Shown here piece by piece: positions 1-8,400 of a stretch of DNA of 20,604 nt. The position numbers and the translations under genes are program-made. Source of the DNA: CAZQLW01 sp964639875 (GTDB lineage Archaea > Nanobdellota > Nanobdellia > Woesearchaeales > GW2011-AR9); assembly GCA_964639875.1 (NCBI GenBank), contig CAZXEM010000012.1, positions 1-20,604 of the forward strand, read 5' to 3'. Each line of letters begins with the position of its first letter. Within the stretch, counting starts at the first letter, position 1. The notes under the pieces are model-generated. The model searched no databases. It was not told the origin of the DNA and worked only from the letters and a program-made list of their open reading frames with translations.

Positions 1-108
1 AAGATATTTTGCTAATGAACGAACATTAACAATTCCCCTCTTTAAACTCTTCTGAACAGAGATATGTTTATTGATTAAACGTTCAACTTTCTGGTTAACA
101 CTTTTCAT
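1..108 (-). CDS. Partial CDS, N-terminus of small archaeal regulator-like (ACT-type?) protein
   Basis: Reading the minus strand from an ATG at 108 gives 36 uninterrupted codons that run off the left edge of the window. The sequence begins MKSVNQKVERLINKHI and continues with GIVNVRSLAKYL. The pattern of a short helix followed by G-I-[IV]-N-x-x-[SA]-L-A-[RK]-Y resembles the N-terminus of a conserved archaeal family often annotated as ACT-domain-containing protein, which usually has GIINYSALARYL at this point. That family link rests on memory of the motif only. The start is supported by a TATA box centred 26 bp upstream (leaderless arrangement). Whatever lies beyond position 1 cannot be judged. 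The gene follows the 793-aa exported protein on the same strand but has its own promoter. Confidence 0.7.
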   Translation of the reverse strand, partial: MKSVNQKVERLINKHISVQKSLKRGIVNVRSLAKYL

Positions 109-129
109 AAAATAAAGAATGGTTCAAAA

Positions 130-138
130 GTATAAAAA
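130..138 (-). promoter_or_regulatory. TATA box for leaderless partial gene at 1-108
   Basis: The minus strand reads TTTTTATAC here. Its centre is about 26 bp upstream of the ATG at 108, the spacing expected when transcription starts at the start codon itself. No Shine-Dalgarno sequence lies between. Confidence 0.6.
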
Positions 139-157
139 TGTTTGGAAAATCATCAAC

Positions 158-173
158 TAAACAAAATTAAAAA
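158..173 (-). terminator. T-tract terminator after the 793-aa gene
   Basis: Directly after the stop codon at 174-176 the minus strand reads TTTTTAATTTTGTTTA. Archaeal RNA polymerase commonly terminates on such T-rich stretches without a hairpin. It sits between the 793-aa gene and the promoter of the next gene. Confidence 0.4.
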
Positions 174-2555
174 TCATCCTTCAATAACATAAACTTTAAC
201 AGTAAATGGTTCTTCAGGTACCACGTCTGGAGCGGAAGTCGAAACGGGTGCAGAAGGTTTAGGTTCAGGTTGGGAAGATTTTTTAACAACTTTCTTACTC
301 TTACCAATAACATTAACTAACCATTGATGTTCAATTTCTTTTCTACCATCACTAACAACTAATTTAACTTTCTTCTTACCTGGACTAGTAAATGTTCTAC
401 TAACTGCTAATGGGCCTTTAACTTTATCTTGATTAAAACCAAAACTCCAAACATAATCTAATTTATCATTATCAAAATCTTGAATTACAGCATGAAAAAT
501 CATTGGTTCATTAATCTTAACAGTAGTTTCCTGTAGTGGAAGATAATCAACAATTTCTGGTGCTTGATTAACATTTTTAACAGTAACTTTAACTGGATGG
601 TTCACTTCAAACTCACCATCAGAAACAACAAATTCTAACCAAACAGTTTCCTGTTCATTATTAAACTTCTTATTCAAATAAGCAAAATTACTTACAAAAT
701 CATTATCGGAATCCTCACTCCTGTTCATAACAACATCAAACCCTGGCTTCCAAATAAAAGTTCCATCTTTGAATGAAGCTCCTGGTGGGATATTTGCTAA
801 ACTAATATTTAAATCATCTCCGTCAGGATCACTAGCAGAAACTTCAAACATAAACTCTTGTCCCTCATTAACTACTAAATCATCATTTCTAATTTTTAAA
901 GTAGGTAACCTATTATTTTTTGTAACGTGAATATTAACTTTTTCCGTAACCCCTAATTTTCCATCAGTTGCAGTAACATAAACTGGGTAAATTCCTTCAT
1001 CATCATAATCAGTAGCCCATTGGCCGGATTTTTTACCTAAAGGAGAGGTATAATAAATTCTAACAAAATCGCCATCCTCATCAATAGTATCAACATTTAA
1101 TTGAGCAAGTTGAGTTTCTTTAACAAAAATGTCTTCAACTTTTTCAAATGATGGAACACGATTAGAATTGTAAACTATTAAATCTAAAGTTCCAGACTCA
1201 CATAAATCTTTTCCACAACTGGTAACCCCTAAAGGTATTATTTTCTTTTTCAAAAAGAAATGTTCAAGACGAAGAGTATTCAGAATGTTACTGAAGAAAC
1301 CCCCTTTTCGTTTAATGGCATCAAAACCAGGTTCCCAAGAAAAAGTTTTACTTTTCTGGTTAAAAACCGCACCAGAAGGAAGATTTTCAAAGGTAACTTT
1401 AACTTTATCATCATCAAGATCAAAAGTATCTACTTCCCATAATAAGAAACTATTTTCTCTAACTTCTAACCGTTTTGGTAAATTTAATACCGGTGCTCGA
1501 TCAGTTTCTAAAACAGTAATGTCTACACTGGTTTTAGTGGTAAGTTCACCATCAGAAACAATGATCTCAAGATTATAAGTTCCTGCATCATCATGATCAG
1601 TTAACCACTCACCATTTTCGTCCAAAGGACTTTCAAATGAATATGATAACGTTTCTTGATCAGAATCAACATCTGGAAGATCTAAAACAACCTTCTCAAC
1701 TTCATTAACAGTTATTGGTAACAAAACCAATTCTGGTTTTCGGTTAACATTATCAACACGCATTTCCCATTCTTTCACTATTTCTGATTGACCATCACTA
1801 ACTGTTAAACTTAAACTATGCTTACCAGCAGATTCATAATCAAAATAAAATTCTCCATAACTTTCTTTACCAATAACATCGCCGTCCATTTGCCAGAAAT
1901 AATTCATTTCATCTTCATCTTGATCAACAACGTCAACATAGAATTTTAAGATTTCATCTTCTTCAACTTTAACAATTTCATCTTCAGAAAAAGACATTTT
2001 GATGGTTGGTGGCTGATTAGTTTTTAATATATCAATTTCTACTCTAAAAGTCTCTTCGAATTCTCCATCATCAACTTTAAATTCAGTCACAAAATTACCT
2101 TCATTACCATAACCAGTTTGCCATTGACCCTTACTATTAAACGGAAGCTTGAAAACGTAACTTAAAGGATCATGATCAGGGTCAGTAATAACTTGTTTTA
2201 AATCAACTAACTGAGTTTCTTTCATTACTATTTTTTTATCTGTAAGAACTGGAGGACGATTCTTATTAGCAACAACAACTTTAATTTTTTTTGTACTTTG
2301 TTTATCGCCGTCAGAAGCAGTTATTTCAAGTTCATGTTCGCCTTCATCATCATAAGTGGTTTGCCATTCACCGTTTTCATCTAAAGGAGATGAATATTGG
2401 TATTGAACATTATCATTGTCAGGATCAATTGCTTCCGCAGTAACTTTAACAATATCGGTTTCTTGAACATAAAAAGTTTTTATTGCGAAAACAGAACTAG
2501 CTAAAAGAATAATAATTAAAATCCAAGGAACTAATTTAAATCTTGACATTACCAT
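174..2555 (-). CDS. Secreted tandem Ig/PKD/cadherin-like repeat protein, 793 aa
   Basis: A Sec-type signal peptide is visible at about residues 1-24 (basic start, hydrophobic core WILIIILLASSVFA, probable cleavage after A24). About eight beta-sandwich modules follow, at roughly 27-99, 100-180, 181-275, 276-352, 353-465, 466-548, 549-664 and 665-752. Four carry the signature G-[EQ]-W-x-T-x-[YH]-x-[DN]-[EA]-G followed by a D-G turn; the third and eighth look PKD-like. Modules five and seven begin as putative-Ig (He_PIG-type) folds (LPSGAVF...WEPGFD and IPPGASF...WKPGFD) but carry long inserts, one with CGKDLC. The end is a Pro/Ser/Lys-rich tail (753-793) with no membrane anchor, so the protein is probably released or held non-covalently. 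It lies 71 bp after the related lipoprotein gene. The start could be M1 or M3. I see no clear Shine-Dalgarno. No enzymatic motif is visible; the role is inferred to be structural or adhesive. Confidence 0.85.
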   Translation of the reverse strand: MVMSRFKLVPWILIIILLASSVFAIKTFYVQETDIVKVTAEAIDPDNDNVQYQYSSPLDENGEWQTTYDDEGEHELEITASDGDKQSTKKIKVVVANKNRPPVLTDKKIVMKETQLVDLKQVITDPDHDPLSYVFKLPFNSKGQWQTGYGNEGNFVTEFKVDDGEFEETFRVEIDILKTNQPPTIKMSFSEDEIVKVEEDEILKFYVDVVDQDEDEMNYFWQMDGDVIGKESYGEFYFDYESAGKHSLSLTVSDGQSEIVKEWEMRVDNVNRKPELVLLPITVNEVEKVVLDLPDVDSDQETLSYSFESPLDENGEWLTDHDDAGTYNLEIIVSDGELTTKTSVDITVLETDRAPVLNLPKRLEVRENSFLLWEVDTFDLDDDKVKVTFENLPSGAVFNQKSKTFSWEPGFDAIKRKGGFFSNILNTLRLEHFFLKKKIIPLGVTSCGKDLCESGTLDLIVYNSNRVPSFEKVEDIFVKETQLAQLNVDTIDEDGDFVRIYYTSPLGKKSGQWATDYDDEGIYPVYVTATDGKLGVTEKVNIHVTKNNRLPTLKIRNDDLVVNEGQEFMFEVSASDPDGDDLNISLANIPPGASFKDGTFIWKPGFDVVMNRSEDSDNDFVSNFAYLNKKFNNEQETVWLEFVVSDGEFEVNHPVKVTVKNVNQAPEIVDYLPLQETTVKINEPMIFHAVIQDFDNDKLDYVWSFGFNQDKVKGPLAVSRTFTSPGKKKVKLVVSDGRKEIEHQWLVNVIGKSKKVVKKSSQPEPKPSAPVSTSAPDVVPEEPFTVKVYVIEG

Positions 2556-2598
2556 TTTTCTATAACTTATAATTGCTCATTCACTGATTCATTCATTT

Positions 2599-2626
2599 AA
2601 AAAAATAAAAATAAAAAAATAAAAAA
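2599..2626 (-). terminator. T-rich terminator after the lipoprotein gene
   Basis: The minus strand immediately after the TAA at 2627-2629 is almost pure T with isolated A residues for about 28 nt. This is a strong archaeal intrinsic-type T-tract. It may uncouple the lipoprotein gene from the 793-aa gene, or let only part of the transcripts read through. Confidence 0.6.
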
Positions 2627-3718
2627 TTACTCTGTATTCAGAGATATGTCCACAATTTCTGGTGGCATATTAACATCTTCAACAGTAATTTTTATCTGCT
2701 TAGTTACTTTGTCTTTACCATCATCAGCAGTTACAGTAACAAAAAATTCTCCGTGATCAGTAAAGGTAGTTTCCCATACTCCGTCGTTACCTACAGGTTC
2801 AGAGATAGTTAAAGTAATTTCATCCTCATCTAAATCAGTAATGATTGGTTTAATTTCAACCATTCCGCCTTCAGTAAGAACAATATCTTTTAACCCGCTA
2901 ATTTCTGGAAGTACGTTCACATCGTTAACTACTAACTTGAAAACTTTTTCTGTCTCTAATTCACCGTCAGTTGCTAATACACTAACTTTGTATTCACCAG
3001 CACTAGTATGATCAGTTACGAAAGTTCCACTTTTTAGAGGTTCAGAGATAACAGTAGTGATTGAATCACTATTAGGGTCAGTTACAACTGGTTTAAACGC
3101 AACTGTTTCTCCCTCGTTAACAATTAAATCTTTTACGCCAGTAATCAAAGGAGCAACATTAACTCGTACAACAACAAGTTTAACTTGCTTTTCAGTTGTT
3201 AATTTTCCGTCTGTCGCTTTGATTTTTATTAAGTATTCTCCTGCATCTCCATAATTAGTTTTCCATTCACCTTTTTTGTTTAATGGTTTACCGAAAGTGT
3301 AAGTCACAGTATCTTTATCAGGGTCAGTAACTTGAACATTTAATTTAACTAATTCGTTTTCTTTAACAGAAATAAGTTCCATTTCTTCATCAGAAACATC
3401 TTCAACTTCATTATCAGTTAATTCAGGTAAAATTACTTCTTCCACAACTTCTGAGTCTTCACCAGCAACTTCATCAACAATAACCTCTCCGGTAATTAAT
3501 TCGCCTTCAACAACTTCATCAGGCAATTCTTCAGAGATTTCTTCAACTTCCATTTCCTGTTCTATTTCTTTTTCAATTTCAGCAATTTCGTCAACTAAAT
3601 CAACTTCTTCACTGACAATGTTTTCTCCTTGCGGAATCTCATAGGCTTTATAATCTAGACAACCCATTAAAAATACAAATACAACTACCACAGATAAAAT
3701 AATCACAACTTTTTTCAT
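2627..3718 (-). CDS. Lipoprotein with acidic stalk and three cadherin/PKD-like repeats, 363 aa
   Basis: The N-terminus is a lipoprotein signal peptide: two Lys, a hydrophobic stretch and the lipobox L17-M18-G19-C20, with Cys20 predicted to be lipidated. Residues about 30-115 form a highly acidic Glu/Asp/Val-rich stalk containing the short motif LITGEVI at 74-80. Three Ig-like modules follow at about 115-190, 191-275 and 276-357. They share the W/F-x-T, A-G-E and D-G repeat pattern with the larger secreted neighbour, so the two genes are paralogous in domain content. Nothing suggests catalysis. A plausible role is a membrane-tethered partner or receptor for the secreted protein downstream; this is inference from position and shared folds. 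An ATG at 3716-3718 with a GGGGGTG Shine-Dalgarno-like site 7 nt upstream fixes the start, and the signal peptide begins immediately. Confidence 0.85.
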   Translation of the reverse strand: MKKVVIILSVVVVFVFLMGCLDYKAYEIPQGENIVSEEVDLVDEIAEIEKEIEQEMEVEEISEELPDEVVEGELITGEVIVDEVAGEDSEVVEEVILPELTDNEVEDVSDEEMELISVKENELVKLNVQVTDPDKDTVTYTFGKPLNKKGEWKTNYGDAGEYLIKIKATDGKLTTEKQVKLVVVRVNVAPLITGVKDLIVNEGETVAFKPVVTDPNSDSITTVISEPLKSGTFVTDHTSAGEYKVSVLATDGELETEKVFKLVVNDVNVLPEISGLKDIVLTEGGMVEIKPIITDLDEDEITLTISEPVGNDGVWETTFTDHGEFFVTVTADDGKDKVTKQIKITVEDVNMPPEIVDISLNTE

Positions 3719-3725
3719 TTTAATA

Positions 3726-3732
3726 CACCCCC
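3726..3732 (-). promoter_or_regulatory. Shine-Dalgarno site of the lipoprotein gene
   Basis: The minus strand reads GGGGGTG, one mismatch from the archaeal consensus GGAGGTG, with a 7-nt spacer to the ATG at 3718. This implies a transcript with a leader, unlike the leaderless neighbours. A candidate TATA box (CTATAAATCT, minus strand) lies at 3811-3820. Confidence 0.5.
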
Positions 3733-3968
3733 ATTTTAAAGTAAATATAGACTGTCATCAATGACTTCACTTTTAAATGTAAGTATTCAAGAATGATAAC
3801 TCGTATTTAAAGATTTATAGGCAGGAAAATATACAAAGAAAAGGGCATCTCTTTGCTCATAGTCTGAATTGTGTTAAATAATACTGGGCAAGATCACCAC
3901 TATATATAACTAGCTATCCTAACTGTCTCAGCTATAATTAACATGATTGGGTTTCGCAAAACAAAAAA

Positions 3969-3978
3969 GTATATAATC
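3969..3978 (+). promoter_or_regulatory. TATA box of the glycerophosphodiesterase gene
   Basis: The sequence GTATATAATC is centred about 28 bp upstream of the ATG at 4002, and no Shine-Dalgarno site intervenes. This is the leaderless configuration. Confidence 0.6.
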
Positions 3979-4001
3979 ATTAAAATTATTCTTAAAACAA
4001 T

Positions 4002-4727
4002 ATGATATTAAAAATTGGTCATCGTGGTGCTTCTGGCTACGAACCAGAAAATACGTTAAAATCATTCAAGAAAGCAATCAGTCTGGGCGCAGAGATGGTT
4101 GAATGTGACGCTCATTTAAGTAAAGACAATCAAATTGTTATTATTCATGATGCTACGGTTAACAGAACAACTAATGGCAAAGGAAAAATATCACAGTTAA
4201 CTCTTGCAGAAATTAAAAAACTTGACGCTGGTAAAGGTGAGAAGATTCCTATACTTGAAGAAGTAATTAATCTAATTCGTGGCAAGTGCAATTTGAACAT
4301 AGAAGTAAAAGAACCAGAAGAAGCAACAAAAATTGCAAAAATCATTGTTAAAGAAAAATTTGTAGAAAATACCATTGTTTCTTCTAATAATCAAGAAACT
4401 TTACTAACTATTAAAACAATCAATCCAAATATTAAAACTGCATTAGTTTTTTATTCTACAAAAACAAACTGGGGACAAGTATTATTTGATCTTCTTTGTT
4501 TATTATTTTTACCAATTACAAAAAGAATTATCATCAAAAAAGCAAAAGAAGCTAAAGTTAAGACTATTAATTTAGGAAAACCATTAGCAACAAGAGGAAT
4601 GATTAAATTCTTACATAAAAATGGGTTCCTGGTTAATGTTTGGACGGTCAACAAAATTAAAGAAATTGAACGTTTTAAAATAAAAGGAGTAGACGGAATT
4701 TTTTCAAATTATCCAGATAGGGTGTAA
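4002..4727 (+). CDS. Glycerophosphodiester phosphodiesterase (GDPD family), 241 aa
   Basis: This cytoplasmic enzyme family hydrolyses glycerophosphodiesters (deacylated or head-group-derived lipid products) to glycerol phosphate and an alcohol in a metal-dependent TIM-barrel. The family signature is complete: H7-R8-G9 in IGHRGASGYEPENT at the start, metal ligands E34 and D36 in VECDAHL, catalytic H49 in IIHD, E101-x-K103 in NIEVKEP, W214 in VNVWTVN, and a closing DGIFSNYP. Length is normal for the short cytosolic form and there is no signal peptide. A hydrophobic stretch at about 149-162 (LFDLLCLLFLP) is unusual and may form a membrane-contacting loop. The ATG start puts the HRG motif at residue 7, as expected, and matches a leaderless promoter. 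The natural substrate in an archaeon is not evident from sequence. It lies 152 bp upstream of L10e, on the same strand but with separate promoters. Confidence 0.92.
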   Translation: MILKIGHRGASGYEPENTLKSFKKAISLGAEMVECDAHLSKDNQIVIIHDATVNRTTNGKGKISQLTLAEIKKLDAGKGEKIPILEEVINLIRGKCNLNIEVKEPEEATKIAKIIVKEKFVENTIVSSNNQETLLTIKTINPNIKTALVFYSTKTNWGQVLFDLLCLLFLPITKRIIIKKAKEAKVKTINLGKPLATRGMIKFLHKNGFLVNVWTVNKIKEIERFKIKGVDGIFSNYPDRV

Positions 4728-4756
4728 CATTTAACAAAATTTAGTTAACATTTAAC
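4725..4756 (+). repeat. Pair of 11-bp direct repeats, period 21
   Basis: TAACATTTAAC occurs at 4725-4735 (overlapping the phosphodiesterase stop codon) and again at 4746-4756. The spacing is two helical turns. It may be part of the region 5' of the L10e promoter or simply AT-rich chance. Confidence 0.4.
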
Positions 4757-4848
4757 TGAAAACAACATAATCTAACAGTGATATTACCAAAAAATAACAC
4801 ATTTAATTTTACTTTAATCTTAAACTTCCCCAATTGACACCAGAAATC

Positions 4849-4857
4849 TTTATAAAT
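4849..4857 (+). promoter_or_regulatory. TATA box of the L10e gene
   Basis: TTTATAAAT is centred about 27 bp upstream of the ATG at 4880 and is preceded by a purine-rich BRE-like CAGAAATC. There is no Shine-Dalgarno site before the ATG. This is a textbook leaderless archaeal promoter. Confidence 0.75.
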
Positions 4858-4879
4858 AGCTCCTATTTCTAGTTTAAAC

Positions 4880-5395
4880 ATGGCAAAGTTAAGGAAGTTT
4901 GTAGCGTACCAAGGTTTAGAAAGGCCTTATACTAGAATTAGTAAGTATACTAAAAAGAATTATGTTAGGGGCGGATTTCCACATATGAAAGTTATCAAGT
5001 TTGATATGGGCGATCCTAGAAAAGAGTATACCTCAGTTATAAGACTAAATTCTTGCAGAAGTATGAACGTACGTCATAACGCATTAGAATCAGCTCGGAT
5101 GACTTCTAACAGGTTGCTTGAAAAAAGTATTGGTAAAGAGTATCATCTAAGAATTAAAGTTTATCCATTTCATGTTTTAAGAGAAAATCCTTTAGCAAGT
5201 GGAGCAGGAGCAGACAGGATGAGTACCGGAATGAAGAAATCATACGGAAAATCTATTGGTTGTGCGGCAAGAGTTAAAGAAGGACAAACTTTGATAGAAC
5301 TAAAAATTAACGAAGCCAATATCAGGTTAGGTAAAGAAGCACTTTCCAGAGCAGCAAAAAAGTTTCCATGTTCTTGTAAAATCGTTGTTCAGTAA
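4880..5395 (+). CDS. rpl10e: Large-subunit ribosomal protein L10e (uL16 family), 171 aa
   Basis: This is the archaeal/eukaryotic counterpart of bacterial L16. It binds 23S rRNA near the A-site/P-site region of the large subunit. The sequence matches over its whole length: the RPYTRISKY N-terminal region, the H-N-A-L-E-x-A-R helix, the H-V-L-R-E-N motif, and the family signature DRMSTGMKKSYGK followed by AARVKEGQ. The C-terminal FPCSCKIVV has a CxC. At 171 residues it is the usual archaeal length. The ATG start agrees with the leaderless promoter. It is convergent with the giant surface-protein gene, the two stop codons being only 22 bp apart. This gene is the best taxonomic marker in the window and excludes a bacterial origin. 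Confidence 0.97.
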   Translation: MAKLRKFVAYQGLERPYTRISKYTKKNYVRGGFPHMKVIKFDMGDPRKEYTSVIRLNSCRSMNVRHNALESARMTSNRLLEKSIGKEYHLRIKVYPFHVLRENPLASGAGADRMSTGMKKSYGKSIGCAARVKEGQTLIELKINEANIRLGKEALSRAAKKFPCSCKIVVQ

Positions 5396-5417
5396 AAATT
5401 TAGTAAGAAAAATTTGA

Positions 5418-8400
5418 TTACTTTTTATTCTTTCCAGATTTAGCTATTCTTTTTAACTTTTCTTTAATCCCTAATTTAGGTTTTGTTTTATTTGCTTTTT
5501 TTGATTTTTTCTTAACTTTTATTTTTTCATGCCAATCATGAAAGTAAGATAAAAGGCTTTCCATTTCGCGATAAATTTTCTTTTCCTTAACAGGATCTAA
5601 AGATTTCTTTTTTAAATCTCTTTGAATCTCTCTTGCTTTCAGACTAAGGTCTAAAATTTTACTATCATGTTCACGATTAATTTTACTACTTTTTCTTTCT
5701 TTCCTTAACAATTTTAACTTTTGGTAAACATTCTCCGCTTTATCTTTAGTAGACAACAATCCACCCCATTTAGTTTTAGAATGGGCCCTTTCTTTTATTG
5801 AGGGAATTGGAAGAGGTAAAACTTTAGGCAAAGCTTGTTTTGATTTTCTACCAACAATTTTAGTAGTCGAAACTTCTGGTGAGGATTCTGGTGATGAACT
5901 TTTTGGAACACCCAATACTACTTTAGGAGCGGTATAAACTTTCTGTGAGCCTAGCCATCTTAAATTATTATGGAATGTATAACCAGCAAATCCTAAAATC
6001 GATAAACAAACTAACAATAACCAAAGCCAACTAAAATCAACCCCAGTTTTTAATAACCTTCTTCCAATACTTAACCCTACAAGGGCTTTTTCATTTCCAA
6101 AATTAACATTAAACTCGTTCTGAGCAACCAGTTCACTATCTTTGAAAATTTTCATTTTTACTAAATGATTACCATAATGTTGAAGGTAATCATACTTTAT
6201 TCCCTGAGTGAAAACAAAACCCTCTCCAGACTTAATTGTAAAAGGGCCATATAATTCAACCATTTTACTGGACATGTTCGAATCTTTAATTATTTCAACT
6301 TCAAAAAGATAATCTGAATTGTTCATTTCCAAATAATTTTCTGAAGTACTTGGAACTGTAACATAAAGTTCAATAAGATCATTAATAATATCTACTTCCA
6401 CTGCCGAACCAATAGAAGATTTTTCTGTAACTTCAATCTCACTTTCAGAAAGGATTTCTCCCACAGATTCCAACCCTAATTTTACTTTCTTAGATTTGAG
6501 AGAGATCCCACCAACAACAGTAACTTTTTGTTCTAATGTTTGGCCTGCTTTAACAATAATTTCTTCTTCAACAACTTTTGTTTTTAATAAACTTCCCGAC
6601 ACGGGATTATAAACAGAAACAAACCCGTTAATTCCAAATTCAGTATCTCCTGCAAAAGTAAAATATTTATTAGTAATTAATTGTTTTATGTTTTGCTGTT
6701 CTTTTAATTGTTCTAGTTGAATTCTCTCATTTAACTTTTCTTCAAATTCTTCAGCACCATAATTTTCTTTAAGCAATTCTAATTTTAACTTTTCTTTAAA
6801 ATGGTCTTGGTTAGGCAAATCTACTAATTCTAAATCTGATACTATTGGTTTAATTTTAATAGGTTTACCACCGCCATTTCTTAATGAGAGAGTAAACTCT
6901 TTAACAACATTAATTGGTTCTGTAACAACTTCTCCTCTTACTGGCAAGGTAATCGCCCTTCCAGCAGTAGCGTCTCCACCAGTATCACCATCACCAGAAG
7001 TAGTGTCTGGATCTCCCGTAACTGTTTTTTGGGTAACATCATCGGGGGTAGGAGGTTCAAATCTAATATACCTGAAATCTAATTTCTGTCTAATTATCTC
7101 AAAGTCTGTTTCAATGTCAGTAATATCTTCAACTACTGGATCAGTAGTAGGTTCATCGGTTGTGGTTCTATCAGTAGTAGTTCTGTCTGTCGTTGTATCA
7201 TCACCGGTAGTATCACCAGTAGTATCGCCGGTAGTGTCGCCAGTAGTATCACCCGTACTACTTCCACCGCCGCCACCTCCGCTGCTGCTGCTACTACTAC
7301 TTGGAGCAGTATAACTTAAAACGGCTGTACTATTAGTTTCAAACCTACCTTCATTTGAATCATTATCATAAGATAAACAATTCCAAGTATAAGTTCCCTG
7401 GCCTAATGATAAACTCCAATTAGTTTCGTTAGCTGTTCCACTTACATTAGTACTCTGATTTAAACTAAATGCTTGCGCACCAGTTTTAGCAATGTATAAT
7501 GAAATATTTTCCAATTTCTGATCATCACTAGCGTTACAACTAAAAGTAAGATTTGTTGTTGTTCTTACATCAGTATCAGAATAAGCAGTAGCAGGAGATA
7601 CTAGAGTTACGTTAGGTACGCCAGTAACAGTATATATCATATTTTGACTAGTATTAATATTTCCATCACCACAACTAATATTAACATTATAGATTCCAGC
7701 ATCATCTAAGTCAGGAGTATCAGAAATAACACCCGTAGCAGAATTAATGTTAAACAAACTAGTATTATCGTAATAAGTTATTGTATCACCATCAGTATCG
7801 CTACAATTTAAATCGTAACTTAATGTTTGACCAGAGTTTACGGTTTGTGTTGATTGGAAATTGTCAAAGACAGGAGCAGTATTAACAACAGTGAAACATT
7901 CTGTTGTAGACTGGTTACTATTTCCGCTACTATCATTTGCCCAATAATACCAGCAAATCTGGTTCCCTTGTGCAAGACTAATGTTAGTATCTGTTGAAGC
8001 GTTATACTGAGCCGCAGCAACCATGTCTGTGGCGGAACCATTAATCCAAGTTCCAGTAGCGTTGGTACTGAAAATATAATCATCTAAAGTGAAATCATCA
8101 ATAGTTAGATTAGCAGTAAAGTTTTCATAACGTTTAAAATTTAAAGAGGTGTTAGTAGCACTACTAAATGTAGGAGAAGTACCATCATTAACAGTATAAA
8201 TCAATGTTTGACTTGTATTTACAGTTCCGTCACTACAACTAATGTTAATATTGTAAATACCAACTTCTGATTCAACTGGGGTATCATTAATATATCCATT
8301 ACTAGAATTAATATTAAACAAACTAGTATTATCGTAATAAGTTATTGTATCACTATCAACATCACTACAATTAACATCATAATTAAAAGATAAGGAAGAG

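Larger units (their letters stand above)
3719..4001. other. Divergent intergenic region between lipoprotein and phosphodiesterase genes
   Basis: This 283-bp stretch separates two divergently transcribed genes. It holds the Shine-Dalgarno and probable TATA box (3811-3820, minus) of the lipoprotein gene and the TATA box of the phosphodiesterase gene (3969-3978, plus). A further unassigned TATA-like sequence, CTATATATAA, lies near 3899-3908. I find no tRNA arm, no clear C/D-box pair and no convincing small gene. One 20-codon ORF (3943-4005) overlaps the next start but contains that gene's TATA box. Confidence 0.5.

Noticed and set aside
3840..3960. Possible tRNA or C/D-box small RNA in the divergent intergenic region
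   Set aside because: No T-arm consensus, no cloverleaf pairing, and no properly spaced RUGAUGA/CUGA boxes were found by eye.
3943..4005. 20-codon leader ORF overlapping the phosphodiesterase start by ATGA
   Set aside because: The TATA box of the next gene lies inside it, no promoter or Shine-Dalgarno site fits its ATG, and the composition is what AT-rich intergenic DNA would give.
7003..7314. 103-aa plus-strand ORF opposite the Ser/Gly/GDTT linker
   Set aside because: It is a low-complexity antisense shadow of repeat-coding sequence, with no promoter or recognisable domain.
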